DNA of 64,000 nt from NCBI GenBank assembly GCA_963580455.1, contig OY756964.1, forward strand, positions 26,758,001-26,822,000, read 5' to 3'. Origin of the DNA: Euonymus europaeus. Lineage: Eukaryota; Streptophyta; Magnoliopsida; Celastrales; Celastraceae. A program made the translations under genes and the position numbers. The notes beneath the pieces were generated by a model, which was given only the letters and a program-made list of their open reading frames with translations, had not been told where the DNA came from and ran no database searches. Positions 12,798-24,200 of this stretch are shown piece after piece (the stretch's first letter is position 1; each line of letters begins with the position of its first letter).

Positions 12798-14007
12798 GAA
12801 ATAATGCTAAAAATCACCGAATTCAAAACTCGGAGTCAACGGATATTCATAAAACCGTTTACGTAAAGAAACCACATTTCGCGGCTAACTAGGTGAAACA
12901 AGACCTACTAGCCACGAGTTCTGAAATCAAAATCCGAAACGCCAGGATTGTTGAGCTCGAAAAGTAGTGTGAAATAAAGCAAAAAATCACCGAATTTAGA
13001 ACTCGGAGTCAACGGATATTCATAAAACTGTTTACGTAAAGAAATCACATTTCGCGGCTAAATAGGTGAAACGAGACCTACTAGCCCCGAGATCTGAAAT
13101 CAAAATCCAAAAACCCAGGATTGTAGAGCTCGAAAATTAGTGTGAAATCAAGCTAAAAATCACCGAATTAAGAACTCGGAGTCAACGGATATTCATAAAA
13201 CCGTTTACGTAAAGAAACCACATTTCGCGGCTAACTAGGTGAAACGAGATCAACTAGCCACGAGTTCTGAAATCAAAATCCGAAATGCCAGGATCGTAGA
13301 GCTCGAAAATTAGTGTGAAATCAACCTAAAAATCACCGAATTCAGAACTCGTAGTCAACGGATATTCATAAAACCGTTAACGTAAAGAAACCACATTTCG
13401 CGGCTAACTAGGTGAAACGAGACCTACTAGCCACGAGTTCTGAAATCGAAATCCGAAAACCCAGGATTGTAGAGCTCGAAAAGTAGTGTGAAATCAAGCT
13501 AAAAATCACTGAATTCAGAACTCGGAGTCAACGGATATTCATAAAACCGTTTACGTAAAGAACCACATTTCGCGGCTAACTAGGTGAAACGAGACCTACT
13601 AGCCACGAGTTCTGAAATCGAAATCCGAAAACCGAGGATTATAGAGCTCGAAAAGTAGTGTGAAATCAAGCTAAAAATCACCGAATTCAAAACTCGGAGT
13701 CAACGGATATTCATAAAACCGTTTACGTAAAGAAACCACATTTCGCGGCTAACTAGGTGAAACGAGACCTGCTAGCCACGAGTTCTGAAATCGAAATCCG
13801 AAAACCCAGGTTTGTAGAGCTCGAAAAGTAGTGTGAAATCAAGCTAAAAATCACCGAATTCAAAACTCGGAGTCAACGGATATTCATAAAACCGTTTACG
13901 TAAAGAAACCACATTTCGCGGCTAACTAGGTGAAACAAGACCTACTAGCCACGAGTTCTGAAATCAAAATACGAAACGCCAGGATTGTAGACCTCGAAAA
14001 GTAGTGT
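12798..14007. repeat. 7-monomer HOR unit, copy 5 (1210 bp)
   Basis: Standard tag order with one 172-bp monomer (near 13559) and the CGAGATCAAC change shared with copy 2. The final monomer reads GTAGACCTCG near 13987, where other copies have GTAGAGCTCG. To the right the 7-monomer order is lost and the F-block macro-repeat begins. Confidence 0.88.
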
Positions 14008-14104
14008 GAAATAATGCTAAAAATCACCGAATTCAAAATTCGGAGTCAACGGATATTCGTAAAACCGTTTACGTAAAGAAACCACATTTCGCGGCTAACT
14101 AGGT

Positions 14105-14814
14105 GAAACAAGACCTACCAGCCACGAGTTCTGAAATCAAAATCCGAAACGCCAGGATTGTTGAGCTCGAAAAGTAGAGTGAAATAAAGCTAAAAATCAC
14201 CGAATTTAGAACTCGGAGTCAACGGATATTCATAAAACCGTTTACGTAAAGAAACCACTTTTCGCGGCTAAATAGGAGAAACGAGACCAACTAGCCACGA
14301 GTTCTGAAATCAAAATCCGAAACGCTAGGATGGTAGAGCTCGAAAAGTAGTCTGAAATCAAGCTAAAAATCACCGAATTCAGAACTCGAAGTCAACGAAT
14401 ATTCATAAAACCGTTTACGTAAAGAAACCACATTTTGCTGCTAACTAGGTGAAACAAGACCTACTAGCCACGAGTTCTGAAATCAAAATCCGAAACGCCA
14501 GGATTGTAGAGCTCGAAAAGTAGTGTGAAATCAAGCTAAAAATCACCGAATTCAAAACTCGGAGTCAACGGATATTCATAAAACCGTTTACGTAAAGAAA
14601 CCACATTTCGCTGCTAACTAGGTGAAACAAGACCTACTAGCCACGAGTTCTGAAATCAAAATCCGTTCAGAACTCGGAGTCAACGGATATTCAGAAAACC
14701 GTTTACGTAAAGAAACCATATTTCGCGGCTAAATAGGTGAATCAAGACCTGCTAACCACGAGTTCTGAAATCAAAATCCAAAATGCCAGGATGGTAGAGC
14801 TCGAAAAGTAGTGT
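14105..14814. repeat. F block copy 1 with 58-bp deletion junction at 14665/14666
   Basis: This 710-bp block holds ordered tags: CAAGACCTACCAG, GTTGAGCTCG, GTAGAGTGAAATAAAGC, CTTTTCGCGG, AATAGGAG, GTAGTCTG, CTCGAAGTCAACGAA and GCTGCTAAC. At the junction ATCCG runs directly into TTCAGAACTCGG, so monomer positions 140-173 plus 1-24 are missing. Monomers 14527-14814 therefore span 288 bp instead of 346, and one EcoRI site is lost. Confidence 0.92.
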
Positions 14815-17800
14815 GAAATCAAGCTAAAAATCACCGAATTCAGAACTCGTAGTCAAAGGATATTCATAAAATCGTTTACGTAAAGAAACCACATTTCGCG
14901 GCTAACTAGGTGAAACGAGACCTACTAGCCACGAGTTCTGAAATCAAAATACGAAACGCCAGAATTGTAGAGCTCGAAAAGTAGTGTGAAATCAAGATAA
15001 AAATCAACGAATTCAGAACTCGTAGTCAACGGATATTCATAAAACCGTTTACGTAAAGAAACCACATTTCGCGGCTAACTAGGTGAAACGAGTCCTGCTA
15101 GTCACGAGTTCTGAAATCGAAATCCGAAAACCCAGGATTGTAGAGCTCGAAAAGTAGTGTGAAATCAAGCTAAAAATCACCGAATTCAGAACTCGGAGTC
15201 AACGGATATTCATAAAACCGTTTACGTAAAGAAACCACATTTCGCGGCTAACTAGGTGAAACGAGACCTGCTAGCCACGAGTTCTGAAATCGAAATCCGA
15301 AAACCCAGGATTGTAGAGCTCGAAAAGTAGTGTGAAATCAAGCTAAAAATCACCGAATTCAGAACTCGGAGTCAATGGATATTCATAAAACCGTTTACGT
15401 AAGAAACCACATTACGCGGCTAACTAGGTGAAACGAGACCTACTAGCCACGAGTTCTGAAATCAAAATCCGAAATGCCAGGATTGTAGAGCTCGAAAAGT
15501 AGTGTGAAATCAAGCTAAAAAGCACCGAATTCAGAACTCGGAGTCAACGGATATCCATAAAACCGTTTACGTAAAGAAACCACATTTCGCGGCTAACTAG
15601 GTGAAACAAGACCTACTAGCCACGAGTTCTGAAATCAAAATCCGAAATGCCAGGATCGTAGAGCTCGAAAAGTAGTGTGAAATCAAGCTAAAAATCACCG
15701 AATTCAGAACTCGTAGTCAAAGGATATTCATAAAATCGTTTACGTAAAGAAACCACATTTCGCGGCTAACTAGGTGAAACGAGACCTACTAGCCACGAGT
15801 TCTGAAATCAAAATCCGAAACGCCAGGATTGTAGAGCTCGAAAAGTAGTGTGAAATCAAGCTAAAAATCATCGAATTTAGAACTCGGAGTCAACGGATAT
15901 TCATAAAATCGTTTACGTAAAGAAACCACATTTCGCGGCTAACTAGGTGAAACGAGACCTACTAGCCACGAGTTCTGAAATCAAAATACGAAATGCCAGA
16001 ATTGTAGAGCTCGAAAAGTAGTGTGAAATCAAGCTAAAAATCACCGAATTCAGAACTCGAGTCAACGGATATTCATAAAACCGTTTACGTAGAGAAACCA
16101 CATTTCGCGGCTAACTAGGTGAAACGAGACCAGCTATCCACGAGTTCTGAAATCAAAATCCGAAACGCCAGGATTGTAGAGCTCGAAAAGTAGTGTGTAA
16201 TCAAGCTAAAAATCACCGAATTCAAAACTCGGAGTCAACGGATATTCATAAAACTGTTTACGAAAAGAAACCACATTTCGCGGCTAACTAGGTGAAACGA
16301 GACCTACTAGCCACGAGTTATGAAATCAAAATACGAAATGCCAGAATTGTAGAGCTCGAAAAGTAGTGTGAAATCAAGCTAAAAATCACTGAATTCAGAA
16401 CTCGGAGTCAACGGATATTCATAAAACCGTTTACGTAAAGAAACCACATTTCGCGGCTAACTAGGTGAAACAAGACCTATTAGCCACGAGTTCTGAAATA
16501 AAAATCCGAAACTCCAGGATTGTAGAGCTCGAAAAGTAGTGCGAAATCAAGCTAAAAATCACCGAATTCAGAACTCGGAGTCAACGGATATCCATAAAAC
16601 CGTTTACGTAAAGAAACCACATTTCGCGGCTAACTAGGTGAAACAAGACCTACTAGCCACGAGTTCTGAAATCAAAATCCGAAATGCCAGGATCGTAGAG
16701 CTCGAAAAGTAGTGTGAAATCAAGCTAAAAATCACCGAATTCAGAACTCGGAGTCAACGGATATTCATAAAACCGTTTACGTAAAGAAACCACATTTCGC
16801 GGCTAACTAGGTGAAACGAGACCACGTATCCATGAGTTCTGAAATCAAAATCCAAAACCCCAGGATTGTAGAGCTCGAAAAGTAGTGTGAAATCAAGCTA
16901 AAAATCATCGAATTCAGAACTCGGAGTCAACGGATATTCATAAAACCGTTTACGTAAAGAAACCACATTTCGCGGCTAACTAGGTGAAACGAGACCTGCT
17001 AGCCACGAGTTCTGAAATCGAAATCCGAAATGCCAGGATTGTAGAGCTCGAAAAGTAGTGTGAAATCAAGCTAAAAATCACCGAATTTAGAACTCGGAGT
17101 CAACGGATATTCATAAAGCCGTTTACGTAAAGAAACCACATTTCGCGGATAACTAGGTGAAACGAGACCACCTATCCATGAGTTCTGAAATCAAAATCCG
17201 AAACGCCAGGATTGTAGAGCTCGAAAAGTAGTGTGAAATCAAGTTAAAAATCATCGAATTCAGAACTCGGAGTCAACGGATAATCATAAAACCGTTTACG
17301 TAAAGAAACCACATTTGGCGGCTAACTAGGTGAAACGAGACCTACTAGCCACGAGTTCTGAAATTAAAATCCGAAACTCCAGGATCGTAGAGCTCGAAAA
17401 GTAGTGTGAAATCAAGCTAAAAATCACCGAATTCAGAACTCGGAGTCAATGGATATTCATAAAACCGTTTACGTAAGAAACCACATTTCGCGGCTAACTA
17501 GGTGAAACGAGACCTACTAGCCACGAGTTCTGAAATCAAAATCCGAAATGCCAGGATTGTAGAGCTCGAAAAGTAGTGTAAAATCAAGCTAAAAATCACC
17601 GAATTCAGAACTCATAGTCAATGGAAATTCATAAAACCGTTTACGTAAGAAACCACATTTCGCGGCTAACTAGGTGAAACGAGACCTACTAGCCACGAGT
17701 TCTGAAATCAAAATCCGAAATGCCAGGATTGTAGAGCTCGAAAAGTAGTGTGAAATCAAGCTAAAAATCACCGAATTCAGAACTCGGAGTCAACGGATAT

Positions 17801-18118
17801 CCATAAAACCGTTTACGTAAAGAAACCACATTTCGCGGCTAACTAGGTGAAACAAGACCTACTAGCCACGAGTTCTGAAATCAAAATCCGAAATTCCAGG
17901 ATCGTAGAGCTCGAAAAGTAGTGTGAAATCAAGCTAAAAATCACCGAATTCAGAACTCGTAGTCAAAGGATATTCATAAAATCGTTTACGTAAAGAAACC
18001 ACATTTCGCGGCTAACTAGGTGAAACGAGACCTACTAGCCACGAGTTCTGAAATCAAAATCGGAAACGCCAGGATTGTAGAGCTCGAAAAGTAGTGTGAA
18101 ATCAAGCTAAAAATCACC

Positions 18119-18132
18119 GAATTCAGAACTCG
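18119..18132 (+). repeat. Left arm of monomer-internal inverted repeat
   Basis: GAATTCAGAACTCG at monomer positions 22-35 is the reverse complement, with one mismatch in 14, of the right arm at 18215-18228. The inner 11 bp match perfectly. The same pair occurs in most monomers of the window. Recurrent AGAACT to AAAACT changes, mostly in the left half, weaken the arm in some subtypes. Confidence 0.85.
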
Positions 18133-18157
18133 GAGTCAACGGATATTCATAAAACCG

Positions 18158-18167
18158 TTTACGTAAA
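18158..18167. other. Perfect 10-bp palindrome TTTACGTAAA in monomer
   Basis: Positions 61-70 form a perfect palindrome centred on ACGT, present in most monomers. Recurrent subtypes break it: TTAACGTAAA (for example near 5943 and 8711), CTTACGTAAA (near 39361, 42478 and 62374) and TTTACGAAAA (near 16259 and 24431). ACGT cores are known as bZIP-type binding centres in plants. Any binding here is speculation. Confidence 0.7.
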
Positions 18168-18214
18168 GAAACCACATTTCGCGGCTAACTAGGTGAAACG
18201 AGACCTGCTAGCCA

Positions 18215-18228
18215 CGAGTTCTGAAATC
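18215..18228 (-). repeat. Right arm of monomer-internal inverted repeat
   Basis: CGAGTTCTGAAATC at monomer positions 118-131 pairs with 18119-18132 across an 82-nt spacer. A single strand could therefore fold into a long-loop hairpin. Adjacent monomers offer the reciprocal pairing, right arm with the next left arm, across a 63-nt spacer. Function is unknown. Confidence 0.85.
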
Positions 18229-18443
18229 GAAATCCGAAAACCCAGGTTTGTAGAGCTCGAAAAGTAGTGTGAAATCAAGCTAAAAATCACCGAATTCAAA
18301 ACTCGGAGTCAACGGATATTCATAAAACCGTTTACGTAAAGAAACCACATTTCGCGGCTAACTAGGAGAAACAAGACCTACTAGCCACGAGTTCTGAAAT
18401 CAAAATACGAAACGCCAGGATTGTAGAGCTCGAAAAGTAGTGT

Positions 18444-20556
18444 GAAATAATGCTAAAAATCACCGAATTCAAAACTCGGAGTCAACGGATATTCATAAAA
18501 CCGTTTACGTAAAGAAACCACATTTCGCGGCTAACTAGGTGAAACAAGACCTACCAGCCACGAGTTCTGAAATCAAAATCCGAAACGCCAGGATTGTTGA
18601 GCTCGAAAAGTAGAGTGAAATAAAGCTAAAAATCACCGAATTTAGAACTCGGAGTCAACGGATATTCATAAAACCGTTTACGTAAAGAAACCACTTTTCG
18701 CGGCTAAATAGGAGAAACGAGACCAACTAGCCACGAGTTCTGAAATCAAAATTCGAAACGCTAGGATGGTAGAGCTCGAAAAGTAGTCTGAAATCAAGCT
18801 AAAAATCACCGAATTCAGAACTCGAAGTCAACGAATATTCATAAAACCGTTTACGTAAAGAAACCACATTTGGCTGCTAACTAGGTGAAACAAGACCCAC
18901 TAGCCACGAGTTCTGAAATCAAAATCCGAAACGCCAGGATTGTAGAGCTCGAAAAGTAGTTTGAAATCAAGCTAAAAATCACCGAATTCAAAACTCGGAG
19001 TCAACGGATATTCATAAAACCGTTTGCGTAAAGAAACCACATTTCGCTGCTAACTAGGTGAAACAAGACCTACTAGCCACGAGTTCTGAAATCAAAATCC
19101 GTTCAGAACTCGGAGTCAACGGATATTCAGAAAACCGTTTACGTAAAGAAACCATATTTCGCGGCTAAATAGGTGAATCAAGACCTGCTAACCACGAGTT
19201 CTGAAATCAAAATCCAAAATGCCAGGATGGTAGAGCTCGAAAAGTAGTGTGAAATCAAGCTAAAAATCACCGAATTCAGAACTCGTAGTCAAAGGATATT
19301 CATAAAATCGTTTACGTAAAGAAACCACATTTCGCGGCTAACTAGGTGAAATGAGACCTACTAGCCACGAGTTCTGAAATCAAAATACGAAACGCCAGAA
19401 TTGTAGAGCTCGAAAAGTAGTGTGAAATCAAGCTAAAAATCAACGAATTCAGAACTCGTAGTCAACGGATATTCATAAAACCGTTTACGTAAAGAAACCA
19501 CATTTCGCGGCTAACTAGGTGAAACGAGTCCTGCTAGCCACGAGTTCTGAAATCGAAATCCGAAAACCCAGGATTGTAGAGCTCGAAAAGTAGTGTGAAA
19601 TCAAGCTAAAAATCACCGAATTCAGAACTCGGAGTCAACGGATATTCATAAAACCGTTTACGTAAAGAAACCACATTTCGCGGCTAACTAGGTGAAACGA
19701 GACCTGCTAGCCACGAGTTCTGAAATCGAAATCCGAAATCCCAGGATTGTAGAGCTCGAAAAGTAGTGTGAAATCAAGCTAAAAATCACCGAATTCAGAA
19801 CTCGCAGTCAATGGATATTCATAAAACCGTTTACGTAAGAAACCACATTACGCGGCTAACTAGGTGAAACGAGACCTACTAGCCACGAGTTCTGAAATCA
19901 AAATCCGAAATGCCAGGATTGTAGAGCTCGAAAAGTAGTGTGAAATCAAGCTAAAAAGCACCGAATTCAGAACTCGGAGTCAACGGATATCCATAAAACC
20001 GTTTACGTAAAGAAACCACATTTCGCGGCTAACTAGGTGAAACAAGACCTACTAGCCACGAGTTCTGAAATCAAAATCCGAAATGCCAGGATCGTAGAGC
20101 TCGAAAAGTAGTGTGAAATCAAGCTAAAAATCACCGAATTCAGAACTCGTAGTCAAAGGATATTCATAAAATCGTTTACGTAAAGAAACCACATTTCGCG
20201 GCTAACTAGGTGAAACGAGACCTACTAGCCACGAGTTCTGAAATCAAAATCCGAAACGCCAGGATTGTAGAGCTCGAAAAGTAGTGTGAAATCAAGCTAA
20301 AAATCATCGAATTCAGAACTCGGAGTCAACGGATATTCATAAAATCGTTTACGTAAAGAAACCACATTTCGCGGCTAACTAGGTGAAATGAGACCTACTA
20401 GCCACGAGTTCTGAAATCAAAATACGAAATGCCAGAATTGTAGAGCTCGAAAAGTAGTGTGAAATCAAGCTAAAAATCACCGAATTCAGAACTCGAGTCA
20501 ACGGATATTCATAAAACCGTTTACGTAGAGAAACCACATTTCGCGGCTAACTAGGT
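18444..20556. repeat. Macro-repeat short unit 1
   Basis: This matches 14008 to about 16120 at a 4436-bp offset. It then jumps straight into a new F block at 20557, just after the ACGTAGAG monomer. From F block to F block (18541 to 20557) it is 2016 bp, which equals 12 monomers minus the 58-bp deletion and two single-base losses. Confidence 0.82.
18541..19250. repeat. F block copy 2, junction at 19101/19102
   Basis: This block is 710 bp with the same tag order and the same deletion junction as copy 1. Small differences include CACATTTGGCTGC near 18867, GACCCACTAG near 18895, GTAGTTTG near 18956 and GTTTGCGTAAAG near 19022. Confidence 0.92.
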
Positions 20557-21260
20557 GAAACAAGACCTACCAGCCACGAGTTCTGAAATCAAAATCCGAA
20601 ACGCCAGGATTGTTGAGCTCGAAAAGTAGAGTGAAATAAAGCTAAAAATCACCGAATTTAGAACTCGGAGTCAACGGATATTCATAAAACCGTTTACGTA
20701 AAGAAACCACTTTTCGCGTCTAAATAGGAGAAACGAGACCAACTAGCCACGAGTTCTGAAATCAAAATCCGAAACGCTAGGATGGTAGAGCTCGAAAAGT
20801 AGTCTGAAATCAAGCTAAAAATCACCGAATTCAGAACTCGAAGTCAACGAATATTCATAAAACCGTTTACGTAAAGAAACCACATTTTGCTGCTAACTAG
20901 GTGAAACAAGACCTACTAGCCACGAGTTCTGAAATCAAAATCCGAAACGCCAGGATTGTAGAGCTCGAATGTGAAATCAAGCTAAAAATCACCGAATTCA
21001 AAACTCGGAGTCAACGGATATTCATAAAACCGTTTACGTAAAGAAACCACATTTCGCTGCTAACTAGGTGAAACAAGACCTACTAGCCACGAGTTCTGAA
21101 ATCAAAATCCGTTCAGAACTCGGAGTCAACGGATATTCAGAAAACCGTTTACGTAAAGAAACCATATTTCGCGGCTAAATAGGTGAATCAAGACCTGCTA
21201 ACCACGAGTTCTGAAATCAAAATCCAAAATGCCAGAATGGTAGAGCTCGAAAAGTAGTGT
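20557..21260. repeat. F block copy 3 (704 bp), junction at 21111/21112
   Basis: Same tags and same 58-bp deletion. A private 6-bp loss near 20968 (CTCGAATGTGAAATC) shortens monomer 20806-20972 to 167 bp. The block begins immediately downstream of a CGTAGAGAAACC monomer, so the exchange that placed it joined two different subtypes. Confidence 0.92.
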
Positions 21261-24200
21261 GAAATCAAGCTAAAAATCACCGAATTCAGAACTCGTAGTC
21301 AAAGGATATTCATAAAATCGTTTACGTAAAGAAACCACATTTCGCGGCTAACTAGGTGAAACGAGACCTACTAGCCACGAGTTCTGAAATCAAAATACGA
21401 AAAGCCAGAATTGTAGAGCTCGAAAAGTAGTGTGAAATCAAGCTAAAAATCAACGAATTCAGAACTCGTAGTCAACGGATATTCATAAAACCGTTTACGT
21501 AAAGAAACCACATTTCGCGGCTAACTAGGTGAAACGAGTCCTGCTAGCCACGAGTTCTGAAATCGAAATCCGAAAACCCAGGATTGTAGAGCTCGAAAAG
21601 TAGTGTGAAATCAAGCTAAAAATCACCGAATTCAGAACTCGGAGTCAACGGATATTCATAAAACCGTTTACGTAAAGAAACCACATTTCGCGGCTAACTA
21701 GGTGAAACGAGACCTGCTAGCCACGAGTTCTGAAATCGAAATCCGAAATCCCAGGATTGTAGAGCTCGAAAAGTAGTGTGAAATCAAGCTAAAAATCACC
21801 GAATTCAGAACTCGGAGTCAATGGATATTCATAAAACCGTTTACGTAAGAAACCACATTACGCGGCTAACTAGGTGAAACGAGACGTACTAGCCACGAGT
21901 TCTGAAATCAAAATCCGAAATGCCAGGATTGTAGAGCTCGAAAAGTAGTGTGAAATCAAGCTAAAAAGCACCGAATTCAGAACTCGGAGTCAACGGATAT
22001 TCATAAAACCGTTTACAAAAAGAAACCACATTTCGCGGCTAACTAGGTGAAACAAGACCTACTAGCCACGAGTTCTGAAATCAAAATCCGAAATGCCAGG
22101 ATCGTAGAGCTCGAAAAGTAGTGTGAAATCAAGCTAAAAATCACCGAATTCAGAACTCGTAGTCAAAGGATATTCATAAAATCGTTTACGTAAAGAAACC
22201 ACATTTCGCGGCTAACTAGGTGAAACGAGACCTACTAGCCACGAGTTCTGAAATCAAAATCCGAAACACCAGGATTGTAGAGCTCGAAAAGTAGTGTGAA
22301 ATCAAGCTAAAAATCATCGAATTCAGAACTCGGAGTCATCGGATATTCATAAAATCGTTTACGTAAAGAAACCACATTTCGCGGCTAACTAGGTGAAACG
22401 AGACCTACTAGCCACGAGTTCTGAAATCAAAATACGAAATGCCAGAATTGTAGAGCTCGAAAAGTAGTGTGAAATCAAGCTAAAAATCACCGAATTCAGA
22501 ACTCGAGTCAACGGATATTCATAAAACCGTTTACGTAGAGAAACCACATTTCGCGGCTAACTAGGTGAAACGAGACCAGCTATCCACGAGTTCTGAAATC
22601 AAAATCCGAAACGCCAGGATTGTAGAGCTCGAAAAGTAGTGTGAAATCAAGCTAAAAATCACCGAATTCAAAACTCGGAGTCAACGGATATTCATAAAAC
22701 TGTTTACGAAAAGAAACCACATTTCGCGGCTAACTAGGTGAAACGAGACCTACTAGCCACGAGTTATGAAATCAAAATACGAAATGCCAGAATTGTAGAG
22801 CTCGAAAAGTAGTGTGAAATCAAGCTAAAAATCACTGAATTCAGAACTCGGAGTCAACGGATATTCATAAAACCGTTTACGTAAAGAAACCACATTTCGC
22901 AGCTAACTAGGTGAAACAAGACCTATTAGCCACGAGTTCTGAAATAAAAATCCGAAACTCCAGGATTGTAGAGCTCGAAAAGTAGTGCGAAATCAAGCTA
23001 AAAATCACCGAATTTAGAACTCGGAGTCAACGGATATCCATAAAACCGTTTACGTAAAGAAACCACATTTCGCGGCTAACTAGGTGAAACAAGACCTACT
23101 AGGCACGAGTTCTGAAATCAAAATCCGAAATGCCAGGATCGTAGAGCTCGAAAAGTAGTGTGAAATCAAGCTAAAAATCACCGAATTCAGAACTCGGAGT
23201 CAACGGATATTCATCAAACCGTTTACGTAAAGAAACCACATTTCGCGGCTAACTAGGTGAAACGGGACCACGTATCCATGAGTTCTGAAATCAAAATCCA
23301 AAACCCCAGGATTGTAGAGCTCGAAAAGTAGTGTGAAATCAAGCTAAAAATCCTCGAATTCAGAACTCGGAGTCAACGGATATTCATAAAACCGTTTACG
23401 TAAAGAAACCACATTTCGCGGCTAACTAGGTGAAACGAGACCTGCTAGCCACGAGTTCTGAAATCGAAATCCGAAATGCCAGGATTGTAGAGCTCGAAAA
23501 GTAGTGTGAAATCAAGCTAAAAATCACCGAATTTAGAACTCGGAGTCAACGGATATTCCTAAAACCGTTTACGTAAAGAAACCACATTTCGCGGATAACT
23601 AGGTGAAACGAGACCACCTATCCATGAGTTCTGAAATCAAAATCCGAAACGCCAGGATTGTAGAGCTCGAAAAGTAGTGTGAAATCAAGTTAAAAAATCA
23701 TCGAATTCAGAACTCGGAGTCAACGGATAATCATAAAACCGTTTACGTAAAGAAACCACATTTGGCGGCTAACTAGGTGAAACGAGACCTACTAGCCACG
23801 AGTTCTGAAATCAAAATCCGAAACTCCAGGATCGTAGAGCTCGAAAAGTAGTGTGAAATCAAGCTAAAAATCACCGAATTCAGAACTCGGAGTCAATGGA
23901 TATTCATAAAACCGTTTACGTAAGAAACCACATTTCGCGGCTAACTAGGTGAAACGAGACCTACTAGCCACGAGTTCTGAAATCAAAATCCGAAACACCA
24001 GGATTGTAGAGCTCGAAAAGTAGTGTGAAATCAAGCTAAAAATCATCGAATTCAGAACTCGGAGTCATCGGATATTCATAAAATCGTTTACGTAAAGAAA
24101 CCACATTTCGCGGCTAACTAGGTGAAACGAGACCTACTAGCCACGAGTTCTGAAATCAAAATACGAAATGCCAGAATTGTAGAGCTCGAAAAGTAGTGTG

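Larger units (their letters stand above)
18098..18270. repeat. Reference satellite monomer (173 bp)
   Basis: I use this monomer to number positions 1-173. Position 1 is the G of GAAATCAAGC and position 173 the last T of AGTAGTGT. Landmarks are an EcoRI site at 22-27, the ACTCGGAGT dyad at 31-39, the TTTACGTAAA palindrome at 61-70, TTTCGCGGCTA at about 80-90, the ACGAGTTCTGAA element at 117-128 and a SacI site at 156-161. By eye, positions 45-52, 63-70 and 77-90 change little across the window. Positions 91-117, 131-152 and 162-172 carry most of the subtype-defining changes. The choice of start is arbitrary because the repeat is circularly permutable. Confidence 0.95.
14008..18443. repeat. Macro-repeat long unit 1 (4436 bp)
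   Basis: The unit starts with a GAAATAATGC monomer (14008) and ends before its counterpart at 18444. It contains the first F block, then a run of monomers marked by CGTAGTCAAAGG, CGAGTCCTGCTAG, GTAAGAAACC (1-bp loss), an ACTCGAGTC/ACGTAGAG pair (16056), CAGCTATCC, GTTTACGAAAAG, ACCACGTATCC and ACCACCTATCC. Positions 14105 to about 17540 match 20557 to about 23990, and about 17540-18540 matches about 25715-26716. Confidence 0.8.

Noticed and set aside
14665..14666. Transposon insertion or target-site duplication at the ATCCG/TTCAG junction
   Set aside because: Sequence is lost, not gained, and both sides are normal monomer sequence. A 58-bp deletion explains it fully.
18177..18193. CENP-B-box-like motif starting TTTCGCGGCTAAC
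   Set aside because: Against the mammalian core NTTCGNNNNANNCGGGN the common monomer matches 6 of 9 fixed bases, and the ACTGGG subtype only 7 of 9. The required central A is T throughout. This is too weak to call.
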